Assembly: GCA_963783835.1 (NCBI GenBank) | Contig: CAWAOX010000015.1 | Coordinates: 372,001 to 436,000 of the forward strand | Length of the DNA stretch: 64,000 nucleotides | DNA from: CAIQPS01 sp963783835 | GTDB lineage: Bacteria; Actinomycetota; Thermoleophilia; RBG-16-64-13 | Direction: 5' to 3' | In this document: piece after piece, positions 25,275 to 33,777 of the stretch | Numbering within the stretch: the stretch's first letter is position 1 | Layout of the letters: every line of letters starts with the position of its first letter | The notes under the pieces: generated by a model | Database searches by the model: none | Told to the model about the DNA's origin: nothing | What the model saw: only the letters and a program-made list of their open reading frames with translations | Position numbers and translations under genes: made by a program

Positions 25275-27029
25275 ATGCGGGCCACAGAGTTGTTCATGCC
25301 CACGCTCAAGGAAGACCCGGCCGACGCCGAAGCGATCAGCCACAAGCTGATGGTGCGCGGGGGGTTTGTCCGTCAATTTGCTTCGGGCATCTACATCATG
25401 CTTCCGCTCGGCTGGCGGGTGATGCAGCGCATCTGCGCCATCATCCGGGAGGAGATGGAGGCGATCGGGGCCAACGAACTCTCGATGCCCACCCTGCACC
25501 CGGCCGATGTGTGGCAGGCGACCGGCCGCTACGAGGCTATCGGCGATGAGATGTTCCGGCTGAAGGACCGCGGGGGGCGGAGCATGGTGCTTGCCATGAC
25601 CCACGAGGAGGTCTTTGCCTGGCTCGCTTCACGGGAGTTGCGCTCCTATCGGGATCTGCCGCAGATCTGGTATCAGCTCCAGCTCAAGTTCCGCGATGAG
25701 CCCCGGCCGAAGGGCGGGGTGCTGCGGGTCCGCGAGTTCCTCATGAAGGACTCGTATTCGTTTGACATGGACGAGGCCGGCCTCGAGGCCAGCTACGCCA
25801 AGCATATCGGGGCCTACGATCGCATCTTCAGCCGTTGCGGCGTCGAGTTCCTCAGGGTGGAGAGCGATAGCGGCTTCATGGGAGGGGCTCAGGCCCACGA
25901 GTACATGGCCCCCTCGGCCGCCGGCGAAGACCGGGTCGCGGTGTGCGGCGCGTGCGGCTACGCCGCCAACGTCGAATTGGCGCGCTCGGTGGCCTCGCAA
26001 CCGGTGTCGCAGCCGGCCGCCGGGGCCGGCGCGGAAGGCGCCGGCGACCGAGCGGCGGGGCCTCGCGAGGTCGCGACTCCCGATCAGCGCACCATAGCCG
26101 AGGTTTCCTCGTTCCTGGGGATCGAACCGTGGCAGCTCATCAAGTCGCTCGTGTATGTATCCGGGGACAAACCGGTGATTGCTCTGGTAAGGGGCGACCA
26201 CGACCTGCACGAGAACAAACTGGCCCGGTATCTGAAGGCCGATGTCCGCCCGGCCCACCCCGAAGAGGTGGTCGAGTACACGGGTGTGGAGGTCGGATTC
26301 GTGGGGCCGCTGGGGCCGGTCGAACGCGGCCTGCGGTTGATCGCCGACGAGACGTTGCGCCCGGATGGGCTTGGCGGCCCGCGTGAGTACACGGCGGGCG
26401 CCAACAAGCCTCACACCCACGTACAGGGAGTGGTGCCAGGGCGCGACTTCCAGGCGGAGTACGCCGACCTGCGCGAGGCGGCGGCAGGCGACGCCTGTCC
26501 CGAGTGCGGGCGGCCTCTGACGATCGACCAAGTGATCGAGGTGGGGAACATCTTCAAGCTCGGGACGAAGTACTCGAAGCCCCTGGGCGCCACGGTCCTC
26601 GACGAGAGCGGCCAGGAGAGACCGATCATCATGGGTTCCTATGGCATCGGTCCGGCCCGTATCGCCGCCGCCGCTGTGGAGCAGAGCAGCGACGAGCGCG
26701 GTATCGTCTGGCCAAAGGCCATCGCGCCGTTCGACATCCACCTGGTCCACGTGCAGCCGAAGGACCCGGTGCAGACCGAGGTGGCGGAGCGCGTGTATCG
26801 GGATCTCATCGCCGAGGGCTGGGACGTACTTTGGGACGACCGCGAAGAGCGGCCCGGGGTCAAGTTCGCGGACGCCGAGCTTATCGGATGCCCGGTCAGG
26901 GTGACGGTGGGCAAGAAGGCGGCCTCAGGAGTCGTGGAGGTTGAGCCGAGGGCGGCGGGGTCGCGTGAGGACGTAGCCGCGGCGGATTGTGTCGCTCACG
27001 TCCGGCGGCTGTGGGAGGCCGCGCGCTAG
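25275..27029 (+). CDS. proS: Prolyl-tRNA synthetase, bacterial type with editing domain
   Basis: ProS charges tRNA-Pro and hydrolyses mischarged alanyl-tRNA-Pro through its inserted editing domain. The 584-residue protein begins ELFMPTLKEDPADAEAISHK and has class II motifs including FRDEPRPKGGVLRVREFLMK and the motif 3 region IMGSYGIGPARIAAAAVEQ. An INS/YbaK-like editing domain lies at about 265-400, and the C-terminal anticodon-binding domain starts near FDIHLVHVQPKD. The ATG follows GAGGAGGAC. The 63-base gap upstream contains a GGCGCG/CGCGCC hairpin (25223-25238). Confidence 0.96.
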   Translation: MRATELFMPTLKEDPADAEAISHKLMVRGGFVRQFASGIYIMLPLGWRVMQRICAIIREEMEAIGANELSMPTLHPADVWQATGRYEAIGDEMFRLKDRGGRSMVLAMTHEEVFAWLASRELRSYRDLPQIWYQLQLKFRDEPRPKGGVLRVREFLMKDSYSFDMDEAGLEASYAKHIGAYDRIFSRCGVEFLRVESDSGFMGGAQAHEYMAPSAAGEDRVAVCGACGYAANVELARSVASQPVSQPAAGAGAEGAGDRAAGPREVATPDQRTIAEVSSFLGIEPWQLIKSLVYVSGDKPVIALVRGDHDLHENKLARYLKADVRPAHPEEVVEYTGVEVGFVGPLGPVERGLRLIADETLRPDGLGGPREYTAGANKPHTHVQGVVPGRDFQAEYADLREAAAGDACPECGRPLTIDQVIEVGNIFKLGTKYSKPLGATVLDESGQERPIIMGSYGIGPARIAAAAVEQSSDERGIVWPKAIAPFDIHLVHVQPKDPVQTEVAERVYRDLIAEGWDVLWDDREERPGVKFADAELIGCPVRVTVGKKAASGVVEVEPRAAGSREDVAAADCVAHVRRLWEAAR

Positions 27030-27111
27030 CAAGAGCGCGGCGGGGCCCTTGGCAGGGGTGCGCCACGGCTCTGCGGTCCGGGACTACTTCCCCAGGGTAT
27101 AGCTGCTTTCA

Positions 27112-27141
27112 TTGCCGCGCCCAGAAGGGTCGTGTTATAAT
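27112..27141 (+). promoter_or_regulatory. Predicted promoter of the rimP-nusA-infB operon
   Basis: TTGCCG (27112-27117) and a consensus TATAAT (27136-27141) are 18 bases apart. TG at 27133-27134 adds an extended -10. This is the best-looking promoter in the window. It lies in the 193-base gap after proS and would start transcription near 27148. Confidence 0.7.
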
Positions 27142-27172
27142 CGCCCGGCAAACAAAGCCAAGCTGGTACGCG

Positions 27173-27205
27173 AAAGTGGGTGCAGATGGGCCCACTTTTG
27201 TTTTT
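27173..27205 (+). terminator. Intrinsic terminator (attenuator) in the rimP leader
   Basis: AAAGTGGG (27173-27180) and CCCACTTT (27191-27198) form an 8-bp stem around a ten-base loop, followed directly by a T-rich tract through 27205. It sits between the operon promoter and the rimP start at 27223, so it would stop transcription before the first gene unless bypassed. AAACAAA at 27150-27156 is complementary to TTTGTTT at 27197-27203 and could act as an antiterminator strand. Attenuation is inferred from position. Confidence 0.6.
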
Positions 27206-27222
27206 GAGTCGAGGCGGACGTC

Positions 27223-27672
27223 GTGGCACTGACGGAGGAGTGGTTCCAGCAGGTCATCGACCGTGAGGTCGAGGATGTCGAGTTGGTCTTGCTCGAAGAG
27301 GCAGGCAATCGGAGGAACAAGATCCTCCGCCTCTACATCGATCGTCCGGGCGGCGTGAACCACGACTTCTGCGCGAAGGTGTCGGCCGCGGTTGGCAGGG
27401 CCTTGGATGAGGTGGATGCTTTCGAGGGAGCCTACACGCTGGAGGTGAGCTCTCCCGGCATAGAGCGGCCGCTGCGCAAGCGCAGCCATTTTGAAGCGCA
27501 GATCGGCAAGAAGGTCTACCTCAAGACCAGTCAGCCGATCGACGGGAGCAAGGTCTGGCAGGGGATCCTGCTGGCAGTAGTGGATGATGCGTTAGTCGTT
27601 GAAGAAGCGGGGCGCGAAGCGCGGATCCCCTTGGACGAGATCGCGAGCGCTCATCTGGTGTATGAGTTTTAG
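27223..27672 (+). CDS. rimP: Ribosome maturation factor RimP
   Basis: RimP assists 30S assembly. The 149-residue protein shows the two-domain family layout: N-terminal alpha/beta domain with RLYIDRPGGVNHDFCAKVS and YTLEVSSPGIERPLRKRSHF, and a C-terminal SH3-like barrel. The start is GTG and is the first gene after the predicted promoter and attenuator. rimP-nusA-ylxR-infB is the textbook order. Confidence 0.95.
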   Translation: MALTEEWFQQVIDREVEDVELVLLEEAGNRRNKILRLYIDRPGGVNHDFCAKVSAAVGRALDEVDAFEGAYTLEVSSPGIERPLRKRSHFEAQIGKKVYLKTSQPIDGSKVWQGILLAVVDDALVVEEAGREARIPLDEIASAHLVYEF

Positions 27673-27686
27673 ATAGGGGGAAGGGA

Positions 27687-28859
27687 ATGAACAAGGAGAC
27701 GATCGAAGCTCTACGCCAGATCGAGAAAGAAAAGAGCATTCCCTTCGACACGCTTATAGAGGCCCTCGAGGACGCTCTCCATTCCGCGTACCAGAAGACG
27801 CCGCACGCCGTGCCGTTCTCCGAGGTCACGATCGACCGTGACAGTGGTCAGATCCACGTGTTCGAGCTCGTCTTCCCGCCTGGTCACGAGCCGGCCGTGC
27901 AGGATGAAGAGACCGAGATCATCGACACCTCCATGGCCGAACGCGTAGAGATAACCCCCGAGGACTTCGGTAGGATCGCGGCGCAGACAGCCAAGCAGGT
28001 CATCTACCAGCGCATCCGAGAGGCTGAGCAGGGCATCGTCTTCAAGGAGTACTCCCGGCGCATCGGCGAGATCGTCACGGGTATCGTGCAGCAGTCGGAC
28101 AGCCGCTACACCCTGGTCGATCTCGGCCGGGTGGAGGCGCGTCTGCCCAAGAGCGAGCAGGTCCCCACCGAGCGCTACGAGCACGGCATGCGCTTGAAGG
28201 CCGTCATCAAAGAGGTGTCGCAGAATCCCAAGGAGCCGCCCATCATCCTTTCGAGGCGCAGCGAGGAGCTGGTCCGCCGGTTGTTCGAGCTCGAAGTGCC
28301 GGAGATCTCCGACGGGTTGGTCGAGATCGTCGGCGTCGCCCGCGAACCGGGCTACCGCTCCAAGATCTCGGTGGTGTCCCACAGCGATGGGGTTGACCCG
28401 GTCGGCGCCTGTGTGGGGCCGCGGGGATCCCGGGTGCGCATGGTCGTCTCTGAATTGCGGGGCGAGAAGATCGACATCATCCCCTTCGACGAGGAGCCCG
28501 CGCGGTTCGTGGCCAAGTCGTTGTCGCCGGCCCGGGTGAGGGAAGTCATACTCGACGACGACCGCTGCGAAGCGACGGTGGTCGTACCGGACGACCAGCG
28601 CTCTCTTGCCATCGGCAAGGACGGGCAGAACGCCCGGCTCGCCAACCGGCTCACCGGCTGGAAGATCGACATCAAGTCCGAGACTGAGATGAGTGAGGAC
28701 GACACGGTGTATGCCACGACCGAGCCGGACCGAAAAGTAGCCGACGGGCGTTGCCATTCGCTTACGGTGGGAGGCAAGCGCTGTCCCAACGCGGCTTTGC
28801 CCGGCAGTTTATACTGCGGGATAGCGTCACATCAGGCCACTGGTGGCGGCGACTCCTGA
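27687..28859 (+). CDS. nusA: Transcription elongation/termination factor NusA with a C-terminal Cys/His motif
   Basis: NusA binds RNA polymerase and modulates pausing, termination and antitermination. The 390-residue protein has the N-terminal polymerase-binding domain, an S1 domain (about 125-190), and two KH domains (VGPRGSRVRMVVSELRGEKI and IGKDGQNARLANRLTGWKI). After about residue 350 a short tail carries Cys356, Cys366, Cys377 and His382 in the pattern GRCHSL..GKRCPNAALPGSLYC, which resembles small zinc-binding tails on unrelated proteins. The acidic repeats of E. coli NusA are absent. The ATG follows AGGGGGAAGGG. The next gene overlaps its end by 17 bases. Confidence 0.95.
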   Translation: MNKETIEALRQIEKEKSIPFDTLIEALEDALHSAYQKTPHAVPFSEVTIDRDSGQIHVFELVFPPGHEPAVQDEETEIIDTSMAERVEITPEDFGRIAAQTAKQVIYQRIREAEQGIVFKEYSRRIGEIVTGIVQQSDSRYTLVDLGRVEARLPKSEQVPTERYEHGMRLKAVIKEVSQNPKEPPIILSRRSEELVRRLFELEVPEISDGLVEIVGVAREPGYRSKISVVSHSDGVDPVGACVGPRGSRVRMVVSELRGEKIDIIPFDEEPARFVAKSLSPARVREVILDDDRCEATVVVPDDQRSLAIGKDGQNARLANRLTGWKIDIKSETEMSEDDTVYATTEPDRKVADGRCHSLTVGGKRCPNAALPGSLYCGIASHQATGGGDS

Positions 28860-29118
28860 GCGCCAGTGCATCGGGTGCGGCCGGCGCGGACCGCAGGGCG
28901 ATTTCGTCCGGCTGTGTGTTGAACAGCGGAACGGTTCGGCCGGGATCGTGGTCGTGGGGCGAGGGCTGAGGGGCAGGGGGGCGTATCTTTGCACGAAGCA
29001 GGCGTGCCTGGACCGGGCTCTCCATAGGAGGGCTTTCCAAAGGGCCTTTCGGGCGACGGTGGCAGTGGACGAGGATCAAGTGAGAGAAGCGGTACGAACG
29101 GCCGAGGCCGGGGAGTGA
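28843..29118 (+). CDS. rnpM: YlxR/RnpM RNA-binding protein
   Basis: The 91-residue protein belongs to the YlxR (DUF448) family, which in Bacillus was shown to bind and modulate RNase P RNA. Visible motifs are RQCIGCGRRGPQGDFVRL, GRGLRGRGAYLC and the Arg-rich helix. The GTG start lies 17 bases inside the nusA end, so translation is probably coupled. No YlxQ/L7Ae-like gene follows, unlike Bacillus. Confidence 0.9.
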   Translation: MAATPERQCIGCGRRGPQGDFVRLCVEQRNGSAGIVVVGRGLRGRGAYLCTKQACLDRALHRRAFQRAFRATVAVDEDQVREAVRTAEAGE

Positions 29119-29138
29119 CCGAATAGGACGGGTGACTT

Positions 29139-32063
29139 GTGGCGAAACGACGGGTTTACGACATCGCAAAAGACAGGGGTATGACGAACCAGGAAGTGCT
29201 GGATCTGCTTCGCGCTGGCGGCCTGGATATTAAGAGCGTCTCCTCGACAGTCGAAGATGCCGACATCGCTCGCGCCTTCGCTCCGACGATCAATCCCGGC
29301 CGCAAGGCGCGGGCAGCGGCAGCCGCGCAGCCCCCGATAGCAGTTCCACCGCCTGCGGTGGAAGAGAAGCCTGCGGTGGAAGAGAAGCCGGCGGACGTGC
29401 CCAAGGAGGCTGCGCCCGTGAAGGCGGCGGCGCCTGTGGAGCCTTCGGCCGGCGAGAAACCGGCAGAGGCCGCGCCGGCCGCGGCAGTCGCCCCAGCTAC
29501 GTCCAAGCCCAAGCCGACAGCCGGAGCGCCGGCGCCCGAGCCCCAGAAGCAGCCTCGCACGGTGGCGCCCCTCAAGCCGGCTGTCGCCGGACCGGCTCCT
29601 ACGGCCGGCTCGCAGCCTGCAGACGCGCCGGATCAGGGCATCGCGACACATCCCGAAGGGCAGGGCCCCGAGGGGGCGCGCCCGGAAGGACCTCGTCCCG
29701 ACGCAGCGAGACCGGCACCGCGGAAACCTCCGCTTCATCCCCGAGCAAGACCGCGCCTGGAGGATATGCCTACGGTTGTGGGCCCCGGCGTACCCCTTCG
29801 CAAGGGGGTCAAACCTTCGGGGAACGTCGTGACCAAAGAAGAACTGGTCCGCATACAGGCCGAGCAAGAAGCGCGCGCCGAGGCTGCACGCAAAGCCGCC
29901 GCGGCCGCACCACCGAAGCCCACCCAGCCTGAAGCGGTGCCCCCAAGAGGGCCGGTGGCTCGGCCTGCCGCGGCGCCACCGCAGGGGGCAACCCGTCCTC
30001 CGTTCCGTGCTCCCGGTCCGCCGCGTGACGCGGGCGACCGTCGCGACCGGCCGTTCCGCCCCGCCGCGGCCGCCGCGCCTGCTGCGTGGGTGGATCCTGC
30101 CGCACCGGTGGCTCCGGCCGCCTCGCCGCGCCCAGCCGGACCTTCGCGGGTCCGTCGAGGTGACGACAAGCCCGCGCGCCGGCGGGTCATCATCGACTCG
30201 CAGGCGGGCCGCAAGGGCGGCAAAGGCGGACCGCGCGACCACCGCAACGGCTCCATCGGCGACACGGACAAGCCGGCCCTCAAGAAGAAGGCGTTGCCGG
30301 GGACGGAGAGCCCCGTCAAGATCAAGAGCGGTGCAAGCGTGAAGGACTTGGGCGAAGCGCTCGAGATCAGCGCGGGCGAGCTCATCAAGACCCTGATCAA
30401 GCTGGGCGAGATGGTCACTATCACCCAGTCTCTGTCCGATGACGCCATCGTCATCCTGTCCGAGGAGTTCGAGCGCCAGGTCGAGATCGAACACGCCGTG
30501 GAGGAGAAGGAGGGCGCCGACCAGTTCGTCGACGATCCCGCCGATCTCACTTCGCGCGCGCCGGTGGTCACCATCATGGGCCACGTGGACCATGGCAAGA
30601 CCTCGCTGCTGGATGCCATCCGCGAGACCGAGGTCGTGAAGTCCGAGGCCGGTGGCATCACCCAGCACATCGGGGCTTATCAGGTGACCCACAACGAGAG
30701 GAAAGTCACTTTTCTCGATACTCCGGGCCACGAGGCCTTCACGGCCATGCGGGCCCGCGGCGCCAAGTCGACCGACATCGCGGTCATCGTGGTGGCGGCG
30801 AACGACGGGGTCATGCCGCAGACGCTCGAGGCGATCAGCCACGCCAAGGCCGCTGAGGTCCCCATGGTGGTCGCCATCAACAAGATGGACCTCGCCGACG
30901 CCAACCCCGACATGGTCAAGCGGCAGCTTGCCGACCAGGGCCTCGTGCCCGAGGCGTGGGGCGGTGAGACCGTGATGGTGGAAGTCTCGGCCAAGCAGAA
31001 GACCAACCTCGACGACCTGATGGACATGATTCTTCTGGTGGCCGAGGTGCTGGAGCTCAAGGCCAACGCCAAGGCACCCGCGTCCGGCGTGGTGATCGAG
31101 GCCCAGCTCGACGTGGGTAGGGGTCCGATGGCGACCGTCCTCGTACAACGCGGCACCCTGCGAGTGGGTGACGCCATCGTGAGCGGCGAGGCCTACGGCA
31201 AGGTCAAGGCGATGTTCAACTTCACGGGCGTCGCTCTCAGTGCGGCCACTCCGTCCATGCCCGCGCAGGTCCTCGGTTTCAACAGTCTTCCCGTCGCAGG
31301 CGACTTCGTCATGGTGGCGGGCGACGAGCGGGAGGCCCGGCAGCGCTCCGAACAGCGCACCACCCGGCTGCGCCAGGAGCAGCTGGCCAAGAGCCGCAGT
31401 GGTGCGAGCAGCCTCGACGAGTTCTACCGCCGCCTCAAGGAGGGCCGGGTCAAGGAACTACCCTTGGTCATCAAGGGCGACGTGGGCGGCTCGGTGGAGG
31501 CCCTGGAAGAGGCTTTGCGCAACATCACGCATCCGGAGGTCAAGGTCGAGGTCGTCTTCGCCGGTGTCGGCGGCATCAACGAGTCCGACATCATGCTGGC
31601 ATCGGCCTCGAAGGCCGTGGTCATCGGTTTCAACGTCCGTCCGTCCGTCGCCGCGAAAGCGCTTGCCGAGCAGGAGGGCGTCGACGTGCGGACATACCGG
31701 GTGATCTACAAGGCCATCGAGGACGTCGAGGCGGCTCTGGTCGGTCTTCTCGAGCCGGAGCGCGTGGAGGAGGAGCTGGGGTCCGCGGAGATCCGCCAGG
31801 TCATCCGGGCGTCACGCATCGGGACCATCGCCGGCTGCTACGTCTTGAGCGGGAAGATGATCCGCTCCGCCAGGATCCGGCTGGTGCGCAACGGGAGCAT
31901 CATCCACGAGGGCAGCATCGGGTCGCTCAAGCGATTCAATGACGACGTTCGCGAAGTGCTGGCCGGCTACGAATGCGGGCTGCACGTGGACGGGTACGAT
32001 GATATCCACGAAGGCGACATCGTAGAGGCGTACGAGATCAAGGAAGTTGCCCGTACCCAGTAG
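29139..32063 (+). CDS. infB: Translation initiation factor IF-2
   Basis: IF-2 is the GTPase that places fMet-tRNA on the 30S subunit and promotes subunit joining. The 974-residue protein starts with an IF2_N domain (RVYDIAKDRGMTNQEVLDLL). A Pro/Ala/Lys-rich linker follows to about residue 390, including a short tandem VEEKPAVEEKPA. Next are a second IF2_N module, the G domain (GHVDHGKTSLLDAI near 480, DTPGHEAFTAMRARG, NKMDL) and C-terminal domains. The GTG start is 20 bases after rnpM. The long linker is usual for actinobacterial IF-2. A reverse-strand open frame across it is a compositional shadow. Confidence 0.97.
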   Translation: MAKRRVYDIAKDRGMTNQEVLDLLRAGGLDIKSVSSTVEDADIARAFAPTINPGRKARAAAAAQPPIAVPPPAVEEKPAVEEKPADVPKEAAPVKAAAPVEPSAGEKPAEAAPAAAVAPATSKPKPTAGAPAPEPQKQPRTVAPLKPAVAGPAPTAGSQPADAPDQGIATHPEGQGPEGARPEGPRPDAARPAPRKPPLHPRARPRLEDMPTVVGPGVPLRKGVKPSGNVVTKEELVRIQAEQEARAEAARKAAAAAPPKPTQPEAVPPRGPVARPAAAPPQGATRPPFRAPGPPRDAGDRRDRPFRPAAAAAPAAWVDPAAPVAPAASPRPAGPSRVRRGDDKPARRRVIIDSQAGRKGGKGGPRDHRNGSIGDTDKPALKKKALPGTESPVKIKSGASVKDLGEALEISAGELIKTLIKLGEMVTITQSLSDDAIVILSEEFERQVEIEHAVEEKEGADQFVDDPADLTSRAPVVTIMGHVDHGKTSLLDAIRETEVVKSEAGGITQHIGAYQVTHNERKVTFLDTPGHEAFTAMRARGAKSTDIAVIVVAANDGVMPQTLEAISHAKAAEVPMVVAINKMDLADANPDMVKRQLADQGLVPEAWGGETVMVEVSAKQKTNLDDLMDMILLVAEVLELKANAKAPASGVVIEAQLDVGRGPMATVLVQRGTLRVGDAIVSGEAYGKVKAMFNFTGVALSAATPSMPAQVLGFNSLPVAGDFVMVAGDEREARQRSEQRTTRLRQEQLAKSRSGASSLDEFYRRLKEGRVKELPLVIKGDVGGSVEALEEALRNITHPEVKVEVVFAGVGGINESDIMLASASKAVVIGFNVRPSVAAKALAEQEGVDVRTYRVIYKAIEDVEAALVGLLEPERVEEELGSAEIRQVIRASRIGTIAGCYVLSGKMIRSARIRLVRNGSIIHEGSIGSLKRFNDDVREVLAGYECGLHVDGYDDIHEGDIVEAYEIKEVARTQ

Positions 32064-32364
32064 GAGCGAGAAGGGCTACGTCGGTATTCTCTCGGCCGAG
32101 CTGCATTTTCCCGAGAGCGGCTCCCTCAAGAGCAAACGCATGCATCTGAGGCGTGCGCGGGACCAAGTGACCAGGCGCTTCGGGGCGACGTTCGCGGAGG
32201 TGGGGCACCAGGATCTGTGGCAGAGGTCGCGAGTTGTCATCGCTGTGGCTGCATCCGACCTACAGGTGCTCGAGGGGACCATGGACAAGATCAAAACGTA
32301 CCTGGACTCGCAGGAATGGGTACTGAGCTTCTGTAGCACCGAGGTGGTGGACGTGGATGCGTGA
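32047..32364 (+). CDS. ylxP: DUF503 (YlxP-like) protein
   Basis: The 105-residue protein matches the DUF503/YlxP family usually found between infB and rbfA: YVGILSAELHFPESGSLKSK, followed by FGATFAEVGHQDLWQRS. Function is not firmly known; the genomic position suggests a ribosome-linked role. The start is uncertain. The TTG at 32047, overlapping infB by 17 bases, is the only reasonable start that keeps the first conserved strand. Its end overlaps the rbfA start by eight bases. Confidence 0.85.
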   Translation: MPVPSRSEKGYVGILSAELHFPESGSLKSKRMHLRRARDQVTRRFGATFAEVGHQDLWQRSRVVIAVAASDLQVLEGTMDKIKTYLDSQEWVLSFCSTEVVDVDA

Positions 32365-32782
32365 TGTGGCGTCGTATCGCATGCGCCGGATCAATGAGGC
32401 GATCAAAGAGATCATCGGGACGGCGCTTACCCACGATCTCAAGGATCCGCGGATAGGGTTCGTCACCTTGACGGGTGTGGACACCGCGCAAGACCTGTCC
32501 CACGCGAAGGTCTTCTTCTCCGTCTACGGCAAGCAGGTGGAGAAGGACGCCACTATGCAGGGCCTGCGTGCCGCGCGGCCCTACCTCCAGCGTCTCATAA
32601 GTGACGAGTTGAAGATCCGGCGGACGCCCAACCTGGAGTTCGTATATGACGAAAGCGTCGACCAGGGGATGCGGATCCAGGCACTCTTGAGATCGAGCGG
32701 AGCAGCGGACCTGCCGGTCCTCGAGGATGCCTCCGAGGGCACCCCGGATGCCGGCGAGGATTTCGCGGACAGGGACGAGTGA
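32357..32782 (+). CDS. rbfA: Ribosome-binding factor A
   Basis: RbfA binds the 30S subunit near the 5' end of 16S rRNA and aids maturation. The 141-residue protein has the KH-like family core: RMRRINEAIKEIIGTAL, DPRIGFVTLTGVD, LSHAKVFFSVYG and LKIRRTPNLEFVYDES. A short acidic C-terminal tail follows. The ATG lies inside the end of the DUF503 gene, indicating coupling. Confidence 0.95.
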   Translation: MRDVASYRMRRINEAIKEIIGTALTHDLKDPRIGFVTLTGVDTAQDLSHAKVFFSVYGKQVEKDATMQGLRAARPYLQRLISDELKIRRTPNLEFVYDESVDQGMRIQALLRSSGAADLPVLEDASEGTPDAGEDFADRDE

Positions 32783-32789
32783 CTCGCCC

Positions 32790-33777
32790 GTGGCCGGACG
32801 GACGGTGACTGCAGCCGAGGTAGCGGATCGTCTCCGCCGCGAGAGCCACGTGTTGGTCGTCTCCCATGAATCCCCCGACGGCGACGCTCTTGGCTGCCTT
32901 TCGGCGTTCGTTCTCACGTGCGAGCGCCTCGGCGTCGCGTACGTCGCCTACGTGCCCGGAGAGGCTCCCTTCCCGGCCGAGTACCAGTTCTTGCCCCGGT
33001 TGCACGACGTGGTCCGAGGGGCGATTCCGATCGTCGGGCCGGAGACGACCGTCTACATGCTGGACTGCGCGTCGCTCGCGCGTGGAGGCTGCCAGCTGTT
33101 CGGCGAGGGCATCACCCTGGTCACCATCGACCACCATCAGGACAATCCGTGTGATGCAGATCTCAATCTACTGGATCCCCAAGCGGCGTCGACGACCGCC
33201 ATCCTCTACGAGATCTTTCGGGCGGGGCGCTTCCCTATCGACGTGCAGATCGCCGCTTGCCTCTACGTAGGCTTGGTGACAGACACCGGACGCTTCCAGT
33301 ATGCGAACACGAACGCTCACGCCCACAGGATGGCGGCGGAGCTCCAGGAAACCGGCCTCGATGTGGCCGCCATCTCCCAACAGGTCTACGAGAGTGTCCC
33401 GCCGCCCAAGCTCCGCTTACTGGGCATCGCGCTGGAGCGCATGGAGCTAAAACAGGGCGGCTTGCTGGTGACCTCGTGGCTGCGGGAAGAGGACTTCGCG
33501 GCCGCCGGAGCCGACGATAGCCATGCCGAGGGGATCATCGACACTATTCGCCAGGCAAGGGGGGCCGTCGCCGCCGTGCTGGCTCGGGAGAGGGTCCGGG
33601 GAGGAGAGGCGGAGACGAAGGTGAGTCTTCGGTCGATGGACGGCAGGGTGGACGTGGCCGCGATCGCTCAAGATCAAAGGGGGCGGTGGGCACAAGCAGG
33701 CCGCCGGCTTCACGACCGGCGGCGATGTCGGCGAGGTCCTGCAGTGGACAGAGCGGCAGCTTCAGACCCTCCTATGA
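32790..33777 (+). CDS. nrnA: DHH-family nanoRNase/pAp phosphatase NrnA, with a one-base frame disruption
   Basis: NrnA-type DHH/DHHA1 proteins degrade very short RNAs and pAp. The DHH domain shows VVSHESPDGDALG, YMLDCASL and VTIDHHQDNP, then GLVTDTGRFQY. In the DHHA1 domain the frame breaks at a run of five G (33679-33683). The original frame reads RGRWAQAGRR and runs on without a stop into truB. The neighbouring frame gives GGGHKQAAGFTTGGDVGEV, the expected GGGH substrate-binding motif, and stops at 33775-33777 with an ATGA overlap onto truB. Removing one G restores a 328-residue protein. The long joined frame is therefore not an NrnA-TruB fusion. Confidence 0.85.

Noticed and set aside
29076..31148. 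690-codon reverse-strand open frame opposite infB
   Set aside because: It lies antisense to the Ala/Pro-rich linker and G domain of IF-2, is His/Arg/Gly-biased low-complexity sequence with no motif, and is a typical shadow of GC-rich coding DNA.
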